From Mucilaginibacter lacusdianchii (GTDB lineage Bacteria > Bacteroidota > Bacteroidia > Sphingobacteriales > Sphingobacteriaceae): DNA of 64,000 nucleotides. The stretch covers positions 1-64,000 of the forward strand of contig NZ_WSRW01000001.1 of assembly GCF_009770985.1 (NCBI RefSeq). The letters run 5' to 3'. Numbering within the stretch: the first letter of the stretch is position 1; every line of letters begins with the position of its first letter. Below are positions 55,944 through 64,000 of this stretch, one piece after another. A program made the position numbers and the translations under genes. Under the pieces are notes generated by a model, which was given only the letters and a program-made list of their open reading frames with translations, searched no databases and was not told where the DNA came from.

Positions 55944-56027
55944 TGCCCAGAACGAGATTCGAACTCGTACATCCTTACGAATGCCACCCCCTCAAGATGG
56001 TGCGTCTACCAATTTCGCCACCTGGGC
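55944..56027 (-). tRNA. tRNA-Leu (anticodon GAG)
   Basis: Minus strand: acceptor GCCCAGG with TCTGGGC and discriminator A; anticodon stem CCATC/GGTGG with loop TTGAGGG (GAG); long variable arm; T arm ACGAG-TTCGAAT-CTCGT. Confidence 0.95.
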
Positions 56028-56062
56028 TTCATTATACCAGCCAATTGCCTTGGCATTAAACT

Positions 56063-56096
56063 AAAATAGCACTTTTAAGGAAGTGCTATTTTTTTG
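56063..56096. terminator. Terminator between the tRNA-Leu genes
   Basis: AAAATAGCACTT with AAGTGCTATTTT, followed by a T-run on the plus strand; it may be used in either direction. Confidence 0.6.
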
Positions 56097-56136
56097 TCTC
56101 TTTATAAAACTCAAGACTTTTGACTTGATTTTGGTG

Positions 56137-56220
56137 TGCCCAGGGAGAGACTCGAACTCTCAAGAGACAATTCTCAACGGCTTCTGAGACCGCAACGTTT
56201 ACCAATTTCGCCACCTGGGC
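56137..56220 (-). tRNA. tRNA-Leu (anticodon CAG)
   Basis: Minus strand: acceptor GCCCAGG/CCTGGGC with discriminator A; anticodon loop CTCAGAA (CAG); long variable arm; T arm GAGAG-TTCGAGT-CTCTC. It shares its 5' half with the GAG gene next door. Confidence 0.95.
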
Positions 56221-56402
56221 TGACTTTAACACGATTTATTTTAGCTTATGCATTGCTGCTTTCAGCTCCAACAACCCGTTGTCAGTATTGAGGCTGCAAA
56301 TATAGTTTTTTGCAGCAATTCACCTAAAATAAAATACAATTTTTTCCACTCCGTTTGGTATCCTGCTCAATACCTGATACTTTAGAAGTTTATATTTTAA
56401 TT

Positions 56403-56846
56403 ATGAGCAGAAAAATTAGTCTGGTGGTATTATTATGCAGTATTTTAACTATCACCAAAGCATTTGCACAACAAGCCGATGCTATTGTGGGTAAGTGGAT
56501 AAATCCTAGTGGCGAAGGGCAAATTCAAATTTACAAAAAGGGAAATCAATATTTTGGTAAGCTGGCCTGGATCAAAGTACCTAATGATGAAACGACAGGC
56601 AAACCTAAAACCGATGTTAAAAATCCTAACCCTAGCCTGCAGTTACGCCCAATACTCGGGCTCGAGCTTTTAAAAGACTTTACCTTTGATGGCGACGATA
56701 CCTACGAAAACGGAACCATTTACGATCCTAAAAGCGGTAAAACCTACAGCTGTAAAATGACCTTGAATGGCAGCAAGCTTAAAATACGGGGTTATATAGG
56801 CATATCCTTATTGGGTCGTACTGAAGTGTGGTCTCGCGTTAAGTAA
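56403..56846 (+). CDS. Secreted DUF2147 domain protein
   Basis: 147 residues from ATG 56403, where a signal peptide (SRKISLVVLLCSILTITKA) begins; the ORF from 56355 adds an unlikely leader. The mature part has IVGKWINPSGEGQIQIY and YENGTIYDPKSGKTYSCKM, the DUF2147 pattern of periplasmic small beta-barrel proteins. Function not established. It is 7 bp before the next gene, likely co-transcribed. Confidence 0.85.
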   Translation: MSRKISLVVLLCSILTITKAFAQQADAIVGKWINPSGEGQIQIYKKGNQYFGKLAWIKVPNDETTGKPKTDVKNPNPSLQLRPILGLELLKDFTFDGDDTYENGTIYDPKSGKTYSCKMTLNGSKLKIRGYIGISLLGRTEVWSRVK

Positions 56847-56853
56847 CCCAAAC

Positions 56854-57885
56854 ATGAAATATTTTTTCACATTACTTGGCTTATTATTGGTTACTGCTGT
56901 TTGCCAGGCACAATCTATTACTTCAATTCAACAAGGGCAGCCTTGCAGTATTAGAGGATTATCTGTAGTAGACGATAAGGTTGCCTGGGTAAGCGGCAGT
57001 AAAGGCCATGTGGCCCTGAGTGTGGATGGTGGTACTACCTGGAAATGGCAGCAGGTAAAAGGATTTGAGCAGTCGGATTTTCGGGATATTGAAGCTTTTT
57101 CAGACAGGGAGGCCATCATCATGAGTTCGGGTACGCCGGCGCTTATTTTAAAAACAACTGATGGCGGCACGAGCTGGAAAGTTTGCTACCGTAATAATGA
57201 CAAGGCATACTTTTTAGATGCTATGGATTTTATATTTGATGGCAAACGTGGGTATGTAATGGGTGACCCGATTAACGGAAAATTTCTGTTGCTGGAAACC
57301 ACCGATCAAGGCACTAGCTGGAAGTCGGCAGCCAATGCTCCAGAAGCTTTACCTGGCGAAGCTGCTTTTGCAGCAAGCGGTACCTGCCTTAAAATAGCTG
57401 ATGATTCTAGAATTCACATTGTTACCGGTGGCAAAGCCAGTCGCCTGCTTTCGTCATTCATTGGCAAACCAGGAAACGGCGAGTGGTTAATAGAACAACT
57501 TCCGATAGTGCATGGCAAAGACAGCCAGGGTGCGTTTTCAATAGCTTCATTTGATAGAGTGTTTAAAGTTGCGGTTGGCGGAGATTACCAAGTTGCTAAT
57601 CGTTCCGATTCTGTGGCTTGTAATGCAGTTCTGATGGATGATGGTATTTCTGGTGCTCAATTATCCTATAATCAGCCTGCTGGCTATCAATCTTGTGTGG
57701 CGTTGATAAAGGAACATACGTTCCTGTCTACCGGAACATCGGGCACTAATATATCAACTAACAGAGGCCAGCATTGGAAGCAGGTAGATAAAGGAAGTTA
57801 TAATGTTTGCCAAAAAGCCAAGCATGGCAACCTCGTATTATTAGCAGGTGATAACGGCAAAATTGCATTTTTTAAAAAACAGTAG
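56854..57885 (+). CDS. Secreted beta-propeller (BNR/YCF48-like) protein
   Basis: 343 residues with signal peptide (KYFFTLLGLLLVTAVCQA). Repeats of the type SVDGGTTWKWQQV, TTDGGTSWKVCYR, TTDQGTSWKSAAN and STNRGQHWKQV show the Asp-box/YCF48-like propeller. It probably binds a partner or glycan in the envelope; no catalytic evidence. Same strand and 7 bp after the DUF2147 gene. Confidence 0.82.
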   Translation: MKYFFTLLGLLLVTAVCQAQSITSIQQGQPCSIRGLSVVDDKVAWVSGSKGHVALSVDGGTTWKWQQVKGFEQSDFRDIEAFSDREAIIMSSGTPALILKTTDGGTSWKVCYRNNDKAYFLDAMDFIFDGKRGYVMGDPINGKFLLLETTDQGTSWKSAANAPEALPGEAAFAASGTCLKIADDSRIHIVTGGKASRLLSSFIGKPGNGEWLIEQLPIVHGKDSQGAFSIASFDRVFKVAVGGDYQVANRSDSVACNAVLMDDGISGAQLSYNQPAGYQSCVALIKEHTFLSTGTSGTNISTNRGQHWKQVDKGSYNVCQKAKHGNLVLLAGDNGKIAFFKKQ

Positions 57886-57936
57886 CCTGACAATAAAGTT
57901 GTTAGTACAATCGTTAAAAATATTTCAAATTAACGC

Positions 57937-57967
57937 TTGCACACAATTGTAAATAACTCTATATTTG
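57937..57967 (+). promoter_or_regulatory. Strong promoter of the tRNA-Lys array
   Basis: TTG (57937-57939), 20 bp, TATATTTG (57960-57967), an exact Bacteroidetes consensus, 46 bp before the first tRNA-Lys. Confidence 0.75.
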
Positions 57968-58013
57968 CACCACTTTAACGGAAACGGTTAAACGTTTCTA
58001 ATACCGAAGTGAT

Positions 58014-58086
58014 GATTCCGTAGCTCAGCCGGTAGAGCATAACACTTTTAATGTTGGGGTCCTGGGTTCGAGTCCCAGCGGGATCA
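58014..58086 (+). tRNA. tRNA-Lys (TTT), copy 1
   Basis: Acceptor GATTCCG/CGGGATC with discriminator A; anticodon loop CTTTTAA (TTT); T arm CTGGG-TTCGAGT-CCCAG. First of five identical copies. Confidence 0.97.
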
Positions 58087-58190
58087 CTCCAAGCCTTCCG
58101 CGAAGGAAGGCTTTAAATTTTGAAAACTTTAAACTGCTTATCAGATGTGTATCAGTCACCGGTGACTGATGATATGCGCCGATAAAATTT

Positions 58191-58263
58191 GATTCCGTAG
58201 CTCAGCCGGTAGAGCATAACACTTTTAATGTTGGGGTCCTGGGTTCGAGTCCCAGCGGGATCA
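58191..58263 (+). tRNA. tRNA-Lys (TTT), copy 2
   Basis: Identical to copy 1, 177 bp downstream. Confidence 0.97.
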
Positions 58264-58367
58264 CTCCAAGCCTTCCGCGAAGGAAGGCTTTAAATTTTGA
58301 AAACTTTAAACTGCTTATCAGATGTGTATCAGTCACCGGTGACTGATGATATGCGCCGATAAAATTT

Positions 58368-58440
58368 GATTCCGTAGCTCAGCCGGTAGAGCATAACACT
58401 TTTAATGTTGGGGTCCTGGGTTCGAGTCCCAGCGGGATCA
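58368..58440 (+). tRNA. tRNA-Lys (TTT), copy 3
   Basis: Identical to copy 1, third unit of the array. Confidence 0.97.
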
Positions 58441-58544
58441 CTCCAAGCCTTCCGCGAAGGAAGGCTTTAAATTTTGAAAACTTTAAACTGCTTATCAGAT
58501 GTGTATCAGTCACCGGTGACTGATGATATGCGCCGATAAAATTT

Positions 58545-58617
58545 GATTCCGTAGCTCAGCCGGTAGAGCATAACACTTTTAATGTTGGGGTCCTGGGTTC
58601 GAGTCCCAGCGGGATCA
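58545..58617 (+). tRNA. tRNA-Lys (TTT), copy 4
   Basis: Identical to copy 1, fourth unit of the array. Confidence 0.97.
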
Positions 58618-58721
58618 CTCCAAGCCTTCCGCGAAGGAAGGCTTTAAATTTTGAAAACTTTAAACTGCTTATCAGATGTGTATCAGTCACCGGTGACTGA
58701 TGATATGCGCCGATAAAATTT

Positions 58722-58794
58722 GATTCCGTAGCTCAGCCGGTAGAGCATAACACTTTTAATGTTGGGGTCCTGGGTTCGAGTCCCAGCGGGATCA
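58722..58794 (+). tRNA. tRNA-Lys (TTT), copy 5
   Basis: Identical to copy 1; after it the spacer repeat is replaced by a different terminator. Confidence 0.97.
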
Positions 58795-58804
58795 CTTAAA
58801 GTTT

Positions 58805-58838
58805 AGAAGCCTTTCCTTTTGGAAAGGCTTCTTTTTTG
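58805..58838 (+). terminator. Terminator of the tRNA-Lys array
   Basis: AGAAGCCTTTCC-TTTT-GGAAAGGCTTCT followed by TTTTT; an almost ideal intrinsic terminator 11 bp after copy 5. Confidence 0.9.
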
Positions 58839-58987
58839 TATGGTCTACTCAAAGGGCTACTTTGCAAAAAACCTACCCTTCTTTGCGAAACAACGGCAAT
58901 GGTTTCGTAATGTTTCGCACCACCATAGATATTCACAAAAGTGAATACAACTAATTCGCATCAATTAATTTTTTTGCACCATAACGA

Positions 58988-59210
58988 CTAGGGTTCGACA
59001 TGTGTTGGTTGAACGAGTTGTGGCCCATCCGGCTTATACTGGCCACGGAGTTTGACAAGCTCTTCGCTTAGCTTTTTTTCGATTGAAGTACGATTCGACC
59101 TTTTTAAAAATGCGCTTTAAGTAAGCGTCAGTTCCGTATTGATAACATAAGTCGACGCCTTGCAGGTAATTGCATCTGCCTTGTATCCCTAAATTAATGG
59201 CATTGAGCAT
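58988..59210 (-). pseudogene. Short frameshifted gene remnant
   Basis: In the 480 bp between the tRNA array and the cyclase gene, one minus-strand frame (start 59210) reads LGIQGRCNYLQGVDLCYQYG and TDAYLKRIFKKVES. Near an A-run it is continued by another frame reading TSIEKKLSEELVKLRGQYKP, DGPQLVQPTHVEP and stop at 58988. This looks like the end of a decayed gene; family not recognised. The rest of this stretch has no supported gene. Confidence 0.35.
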
Positions 59211-59274
59211 AAAACAACAGAGTACACTGTGTAACGTTTAATAAAAGGACACGAAATTGATTTTGATTTGCAAA

Positions 59275-59991
59275 TTATTTCTCTAACTCTTTAAATAATC
59301 TAGCTTTATCTTCTTCTTTCAACGACAAATAATCATCTTGATCAATGATCACTATTTCATATTCAAAACTTCTAATTTCATTCGCGATAATTTTCATATA
59401 GCCATTGTTAGAAATATCTTGTAGCGGCAAGTTCAATCTTGCTGAACATATGAAATTAATCTCAGGGCAATATTTAACCAATCTAGACGCTAAATTAATG
59501 CATGGTCCAATATAATCCTGACCTCCATCTGCCTCGGAAAGCTTATATACAGTCCCTTGCGCTAGACCGAATTTAATTGATTTTGGAAGGTCAGCAATTG
59601 GAATTATTTCATGTAGCTTTTTATTAACTTCTTTAAAATAAGTTTGCAAATTCCAGACTCTGTTAATTAAATCAATTTTAAACTTGGAATTTTTCAAATA
59701 GGCAGTGTCGTTTTCCTCCCAAATATAAAGTAGTCCATCACCTAAAAACTTCCTTAAAGAGGGCTTCTGAAGTGACTTCAGCTTCTCAGGATAAGTGGTC
59801 CAATAATCGATTCCACCATATATAGTAATCTCAACACACTCAATTACATGATTTATATAATCTGTAATGTAATATTGTAAATCAGGTTTATTAAAGAAGT
59901 TTGTAAACCCAGAAACATCAAATATCATTGCCAATCCCAATGTTGGATTATTAGCTTCCTTAAATCCTGCAAATCTCTCTTTTTCAATCAT
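59275..59991 (-). CDS. Stand-alone class III nucleotide cyclase (Pycsar PycC-like)
   Basis: 238 residues made almost only of a class III cyclase domain. Metal-binding Asp25 (MIFDVSGFTNF) and Asp85 (KFLGDGLLYIW), base-recognition candidates Lys81 and Asp159 (GQDYIGPCIN), and transition-state residues Asn166 and Arg170 (INLASRL) are all present, so it should be active. Small solitary cyclases next to an effector gene are the mark of Pycsar antiphage systems (cCMP/cUMP), but cAMP or cGMP synthesis cannot be excluded. It is second in an operon, 55 bp after the 60047-60964 gene, in AT-rich island DNA. Confidence 0.78.
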   Translation of the reverse strand: MIEKERFAGFKEANNPTLGLAMIFDVSGFTNFFNKPDLQYYITDYINHVIECVEITIYGGIDYWTTYPEKLKSLQKPSLRKFLGDGLLYIWEENDTAYLKNSKFKIDLINRVWNLQTYFKEVNKKLHEIIPIADLPKSIKFGLAQGTVYKLSEADGGQDYIGPCINLASRLVKYCPEINFICSARLNLPLQDISNNGYMKIIANEIRSFEYEIVIIDQDDYLSLKEEDKARLFKELEK

Positions 59992-60046
59992 AATTAGTCA
60001 CAGTTATCTCAACAATTATATTTTTTCATGCATTTTGAAATCATAT

Positions 60047-60964
60047 TCACATAAACATGTCTTGTTGGAAGCCAAATCCTCCGGGTAGGTTATCATCATA
60101 AATTCTTATAATTTCATATTTATTTACAATATACTGCCGTATACGAGGGTTCCATTTTGAAATTTTCTTTAGATCAACAATCAACCTGCTTCCTCTATGA
60201 AATTGCCTACCATTAGTAACAGTCTCCTCAAATGTCTTGTCTGTTATTACCGCCTTGATAGGTACTGCATTAAATATAAACTCCCATTCCCAAGGCTTTT
60301 TTTTGTCTCGATAGAAATTTACTTTTTTTACAAAAACACTCACACGCGTAGCGAGAGATTCTTTTTCTGTTCTGTCTAAAAATGGACTTGGTTGAGCAAT
60401 CGCCCTAATATCATCTTTGTTTAAATGGATAATATCTTTTCCTTTGTCCCTATATAACTTGATTCCATTTACGTTATCATCTTGACTAAGCGCTTCAAAA
60501 CTCTTAGAAATACTATTTGCTATACTTGGATTATCTTTATAAACTTGATAATTAGATGATTCAACTCGAATACTTTCTCTTTTCTCAAACTTCAATTCAG
60601 TCTTATTATCTTCTCCTTTTACTTCCTCAGCTGGCTTACTTCCTTTTAAAGCTTTAGCAATTGTTATCATCGACACCAACGCTGCTAATGACTTATATAA
60701 AATATCAATATTTTCTTTTGTTAAAAGTGATTGAAAAATGGACGTATTAGAAACAACCTCTACAAAGTAAGGTACTTCAAAACTTCCTTCTTTGAACGTA
60801 CCGATCTTCAACTCGAAATCGGATGCAGGGTGATATTTCTTTTGTATAGCAGTAAATGCAGCAAGGAAATGACTTTGGGACCCGAAAAGGGTGCCCGAAT
60901 CAATATACTTATCTCCTTGATAACTATAAGTAAAAAATTTTGCAGGTTCAATTAGATACGACAT
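60047..60964 (-). CDS. Unknown protein preceding the cyclase, candidate effector
   Basis: 305 residues, not recognised. The N-terminal part is alpha/beta (FELKIGTFKEGSFEVPYFVE). A hydrophobic helix follows at about 87-107 (ILYKSLAALVSMITIAKALKG), then a charged linker (about 110-140) and a beta-rich C-terminal domain (about 175-300, FVKKVNFYRDKKKPWEWEFI). The single hydrophobic helix could span or associate with the membrane. It is transcribed first, with the cyclase 55 bp behind. It has no TIR or standard cNMP-binding motif I can see, so if this is a Pycsar-like system the effector is of a new type. Confidence 0.55.
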   Translation of the reverse strand: MSYLIEPAKFFTYSYQGDKYIDSGTLFGSQSHFLAAFTAIQKKYHPASDFELKIGTFKEGSFEVPYFVEVVSNTSIFQSLLTKENIDILYKSLAALVSMITIAKALKGSKPAEEVKGEDNKTELKFEKRESIRVESSNYQVYKDNPSIANSISKSFEALSQDDNVNGIKLYRDKGKDIIHLNKDDIRAIAQPSPFLDRTEKESLATRVSVFVKKVNFYRDKKKPWEWEFIFNAVPIKAVITDKTFEETVTNGRQFHRGSRLIVDLKKISKWNPRIRQYIVNKYEIIRIYDDNLPGGFGFQQDMFM

Positions 60965-61683
60965 AATTGATTGTTAAAAATGGTGATATAGGATAAGGAC
61001 TTATATTTTAAAGAACAAATCTTGATATAAACTCTTCCTTAGTTTCATAGAGTTGTGGCTGTAAATAAGAAACCGTTATAGATTTAAATTCATGAAATGT
61101 ATTAAAATTGGAATTTCCTACTATTGATTTATGACATTTCCAGTGTAAATCAGAAATCTATCTCCTGTGGCATTCAGCTTTTTGATAATTTAAAAAATGG
61201 CACCCATCGTAATAAGTAGTAAAATGTAACTAGTTTTAACGGTGAAAGGTACTGAGAAGAATTTTGAAAACAAAAACCTTGGCTAATGGCTAGAAAGTTG
61301 AATAACTAAATAGTAATCAAGAATATATGCTAGTTATTCTTGATGAATTTCAATCAGCGCCAGCAGCACTAACACTTGGCAAAATTGAAGTGTAAAAGTG
61401 CCATAGCATACTCAATCTTGAAGCCGATGCCCTTCTTCCCTTACGGTCCATCATCAATTTTCACAGATGCTTTACCAGCTTGGCTGGCAAAGCATTAAAA
61501 CAAATAAGAATCAGGTAATCACTGTCATCCAAAAGCTTGCATATTCTGCATTCGTACCTAGATAGAAAAGCTTAGTAATAGGTTTAAAGCTTGCGGCTGC
61601 CCACCAACGGCGACTCCAAACCCAACTTTTCATACATGGCAAAAAGCTCAATCACTTTCTCGCCAACCATTGGAAGGCATACT
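60965..61683. other. Intergenic DNA with a possible transposase remnant
   Basis: About 720 bp without an intact gene. On the minus strand at about 61369-61440 a short frame reads GIGFKIEYAMALLHFNFAKC and stop, like the C-terminus of an IS transposase. An inverted repeat ATCAAGAATA / TATTCTTGAT lies at 61316-61343. The rest shows nothing I can support. It suggests an old mobile-element insertion at the island edge. Confidence 0.35.
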
Positions 61684-61971
61684 ATGGCAACCCAACAAGA
61701 AAATCAGCAGAACTTTTCGGACCGTGATAACAAGGACGATTCAATTGGCGGTGTTCCAACCAATACGCCCGATCCGGAAATACAAAACGATACCGGCTTT
61801 GACGGCACTACTAATGCGGTAAGCGAAGACCGCCAGCACAAAGACAGCTACCGCATTGCACCCGAAGATACTATGATTGGTTACGACGGGCACGACGAGC
61901 AAATGGACATGGATCTGGACGATAAAGACAAGCGCCGCTCGGGCTCCAGCACCGGCGACGATAACAGCTAA
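61684..61971 (+). CDS. Small acidic disordered protein
   Basis: 95 residues from ATG 61684; the longer frame from 61591 needs a TTG start. Hydrophilic and acidic (QNFSDRDNKDDSIGGVP, DEQMDMDLDDKDKRRSGS), no hydrophobic core, probably disordered. Function unknown; similar small proteins are seen in Sphingobacteriaceae. A terminator follows. Confidence 0.65.
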   Translation: MATQQENQQNFSDRDNKDDSIGGVPTNTPDPEIQNDTGFDGTTNAVSEDRQHKDSYRIAPEDTMIGYDGHDEQMDMDLDDKDKRRSGSSTGDDNS

Positions 61972-61990
61972 TCGCTATTAGCCATCCATA

Positions 61991-62025
61991 AAAAAGACAT
62001 TTCTGACTTCAGAGATGTCTTTTTT
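61991..62025 (+). terminator. Terminator of the acidic protein gene
   Basis: AAAAAGACATTTCT with AGAGATGTCTTTTT (one G-U pair) and loop GACTTC, followed by T. Confidence 0.8.
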
Positions 62026-62172
62026 GCTTTAACTATTTTTCACTTTTATATCTCAACCTTACTCATCCTAAATATTCTCCATAAAAACGTTGGGTTGCAT
62101 TGTATATTTGCATTCGGTTTTTAACAGCCTTGGCAACTGGCTGGTAAAATCAAACACACTTCCAAACAACTA

Positions 62173-63801
62173 ATGAAACAACTTACAGACAGCAGGGCCT
62201 ACAACTACAGCGTACTGCTTATCATTATCACATTTTTTTTGCGCTTGTATGTGGCCGCTTTTACCGGACTGGGCATCGGCGAGTCGTACTACTTTCGCGG
62301 AGCCATGCACCTTGACTTGAGCTATTTTGACCAGCCGCCCTTGTTCTTTTGGCTGGGCGGATTAAGCATTAAGCTTTTCGGACTAACTACGCTGGGCCTG
62401 CGCTTTCCGTCGGTATTATTGTTTGCCGGCACTACCTGGTTTTTGTTTTTGGTAACCCGAATGTTGTTTAACAGTCGGGCTGGCTTTTGGGCCGTGGTGC
62501 TTATTAACCTTAGTGCCGTGTTTACCATACCTATTGCCGTTTGGTTTCAGCCCGATGCGCCACTGATGTTTTTTTGGATGGTGAGCACTTATTTTATTCT
62601 GCGCTTACTACTGCTACAGCAAAACACCACCGAAACGGTGAACTGGCACAGCAGCAAAATTTACCTGCAATGGCTGCTTATCGGCATAAGCATGGGTTTG
62701 GCTATCCTGAGCAAGTACCATGTGATATTCCTATTCTTTGGGGTATTTCTTTTCATCAGCACTAATAAAAGCCAACGCCACTGGCTTACCCACCCCGGCC
62801 CGTACCTGGCGGTACTGGTTTCGTTGATATTGGCCTTCCCCGTTATTTGGTGGAATTATGAAAACAACTGGGTATCTTTTGTTTTCCAGGGCTCACGCGC
62901 GGCTGCCAGCGACAGCAAGTTTCATCTGCATTTCGATTGGTTTTTCCGCAGTATACTAGGGCAGGCCATTTGGCTGCTGCCTTGGATATGGATACCTATG
63001 CTGGTACAGTTTGTTAAAAGTTTTAAGCTGCGCAACCAGTCACAGTCGTACAGTTTTATTTTTTGGGTATCGGTATTTCCGCTGGTATTTTTTACCATGG
63101 TTACGCTGTGGAGCGATTTGCAATATCACTTTCACTGGCAGGCACCTGGTTATATGATGCTGTTTATACCGCTGGGCTATGCAGTAGATAACAGCTTGAG
63201 TAATATTACCTCAAGCGACTACCGGTTAACCAAACGCTGGATGAATTTTACCATTTGGTTCAGCGTTATCACCATCACGGTAGTTACCCTGCATATGGTT
63301 ACCGGCTTTTGGCAGGCCTATGGCCCCAAATGGGTAGTACAACGCGGTGGTGGCACTTATGATCCTACCGTGCAGGGTATTGATTACGACGATATTAAGA
63401 CCCGGTTTGAAAAAGAAGGCTGGATGCAAAATCCGCATATGTTTACGGGCAGCACCCGTTGGTGGTTAACCGGTAAGGTTGATTGGGCGCTGAAAGGTCA
63501 AAAGCCTATCATTGTGTTTGATGAAGACCCACGCAACCTGGCATTTTTGGTTGATCCGAAAACGTTGATTGGTGATGATGCCATCATTTTTGGTCAGGAA
63601 CACCAAGCCAGTATTCCGCTTAATGTGGTACCGTTTTTTGATAGTGTAAAGCAACTGCCCGATGTAATTGTGCACCGCAAGGGTGTTGATGAATTGCACC
63701 TGCAGGTGTATTACTGCAAAAACTTCCACATCAGCAAACAGCCGCTGGAGCGTTTCCCGGTTTACCGTCAGCTTACCGGGCGTCCGCCGTTTGGTAAATA
63801 A
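62173..63801 (+). CDS. GT39-type membrane glycosyltransferase (PMT/ArnT-like)
   Basis: 542 residues, about 10-12 membrane helices. The first extracytoplasmic loop has the family acidic residues: Glu37 in GIGESYYF and Asp53 in YFDQPPLFFWLGG. It uses a polyprenol-phosphate sugar to glycosylate a lipid or protein on the periplasmic side. The GT2 at 5045 could make such a donor, though it is far away. Monocistronic, with a strong terminator after. Confidence 0.9.
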   Translation: MKQLTDSRAYNYSVLLIIITFFLRLYVAAFTGLGIGESYYFRGAMHLDLSYFDQPPLFFWLGGLSIKLFGLTTLGLRFPSVLLFAGTTWFLFLVTRMLFNSRAGFWAVVLINLSAVFTIPIAVWFQPDAPLMFFWMVSTYFILRLLLLQQNTTETVNWHSSKIYLQWLLIGISMGLAILSKYHVIFLFFGVFLFISTNKSQRHWLTHPGPYLAVLVSLILAFPVIWWNYENNWVSFVFQGSRAAASDSKFHLHFDWFFRSILGQAIWLLPWIWIPMLVQFVKSFKLRNQSQSYSFIFWVSVFPLVFFTMVTLWSDLQYHFHWQAPGYMMLFIPLGYAVDNSLSNITSSDYRLTKRWMNFTIWFSVITITVVTLHMVTGFWQAYGPKWVVQRGGGTYDPTVQGIDYDDIKTRFEKEGWMQNPHMFTGSTRWWLTGKVDWALKGQKPIIVFDEDPRNLAFLVDPKTLIGDDAIIFGQEHQASIPLNVVPFFDSVKQLPDVIVHRKGVDELHLQVYYCKNFHISKQPLERFPVYRQLTGRPPFGK

Positions 63802-63822
63802 GCATAATAATTACAAAACATT

Positions 63823-63857
63823 AAAAGCCCGTTGGTTACTTAACCAACGGGCTTTTT
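63823..63857 (+). terminator. Terminator of the GT39 gene
   Basis: AAAAGCCCGTTGGTTA with TAACCAACGGGCTTTT, loop CT, then T-run; 22 bp after the stop. Confidence 0.9.
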
Positions 63858-63918
63858 TGTTACTTTATCGAAAAGGATACATAAAGTATTATCTTTACGG
63901 TTCATTATCCTAAACTTT

Positions 63919-64000
63919 ATGTTCTCTGTTCTACGTCGTCGCCGTTTACACAACGGTTTTAGCTTCGCTGCAAGTAACTGCGCTAAGTTACTTGTCTTAA
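63919..64000 (+). CDS. Start of a gene cut by the window end
   Basis: An ATG at 63919 opens a frame to the end (27 codons), starting MFSVLRRRRLHNGFSF. A TATCTTTA promoter-like box lies about 30 bp upstream. Too short to identify; it could also be a chance frame. Confidence 0.3.
   Translation, partial: MFSVLRRRRLHNGFSFAASNCAKLLVL

Larger units (their letters stand above)
58014..58794 (+). repeat. Tandem repeat, 177-bp units carrying tRNA-Lys
   Basis: Four full 177-bp units plus a fifth tRNA, identical to the base as far as I can read. Each 104-bp spacer has a hairpin AAGCCTTCC-GCGA-AGGAAGGCTT and a 20-bp perfect palindrome ATCAGTCACCGGTGACTGAT. Spacers match exactly, which implies recent amplification or gene conversion. 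Confidence 0.93.

Noticed and set aside
55944..56220. tRNA-Leu genes as phage attachment site
   Set aside because: They lie about 0.9 kb beyond the last phage-like gene with host genes in between, and no copy of a tRNA 3' end was seen near 27.4 kb.
58014..58794. Regular repeats suggested a CRISPR array
   Set aside because: The repeated units are complete tRNA-Lys genes with identical spacers; a CRISPR has short repeats and unique spacers, and there are no cas genes.

Overview
The window looks like chromosome from a Bacteroidetes bacterium, most likely Sphingobacteriaceae (Mucilaginibacter- or Pedobacter-like). This is inferred from Bacteroidetes-type promoters (TTG, about 20 bp, TAnnTTTG), the gene families present (PgpH-type 7TM-HD protein, POT transporter, glycine-rich RRM protein, DUF2147-like and SprB-like domains) and a moderate GC content. 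No rRNA or CRISPR array was seen.

Left host segment (1-27.4 kb). It holds a tRNA-Ser, a pgpH-like c-di-AMP phosphodiesterase, a POT peptide transporter, a polyprenol-phosphate mannosyltransferase-like GT2, the gltBD glutamate synthase operon, and a glycan cluster of two glycosyltransferases and two GmhB-like HAD phosphatases. Next come small secreted proteins, an RRM RNA-binding protein, an M16 peptidase, a Tat-exported Gfo/Idh/MocA oxidoreductase, a PAS histidine kinase and a LexA/CI-like repressor with a divergent promoter and an inverted-repeat operator. BON, GNAT and unknown small proteins follow.

Phage segment (27.5-55.0 kb). One rightward block runs: small and large terminase; a frameshift-linked gene pair; a likely tail terminator; two large tail/baseplate proteins; a cargo (moron) cassette; tape measure; ClpP-like head protease; major capsid; candidate tail tube; portal; connector; two tail fibres; holin-like protein; glucosaminidase endolysin; two small membrane/lysis-region proteins; and a frameshifted O-acyltransferase. 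No integrase, transposase, replication or recombination gene is visible. No sheath or spike is visible, so a siphovirus-like particle is expected. The head and tail modules are in an unusual order. The block is either a prophage remnant that kept all its structural genes or a domesticated, gene-transfer-agent-like particle cluster. The cargo cassette (35.2-39.5 kb) is AT-rich, has its own promoter-like sequences and encodes four related single-pass membrane proteins plus a BamE-like lipoprotein. It also contains a decayed tandem duplicate and what looks like a relic of a tape-measure 5' end.

Right segment (55.0-64 kb). It holds a cupin protein, two tRNA-Leu genes, two secreted proteins, and a perfect tandem array of five identical tRNA-Lys(TTT) genes in 177-bp units behind one strong promoter. 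Beyond it lies a small AT-rich island with gene debris and a two-gene operon: a stand-alone class III nucleotide cyclase preceded by an unrecognised protein with one hydrophobic helix. This arrangement resembles Pycsar-type cyclic-nucleotide antiphage systems and may be a new variant. An acidic small protein, a GT39-type glycosyltransferase and the start of a further gene close the window.
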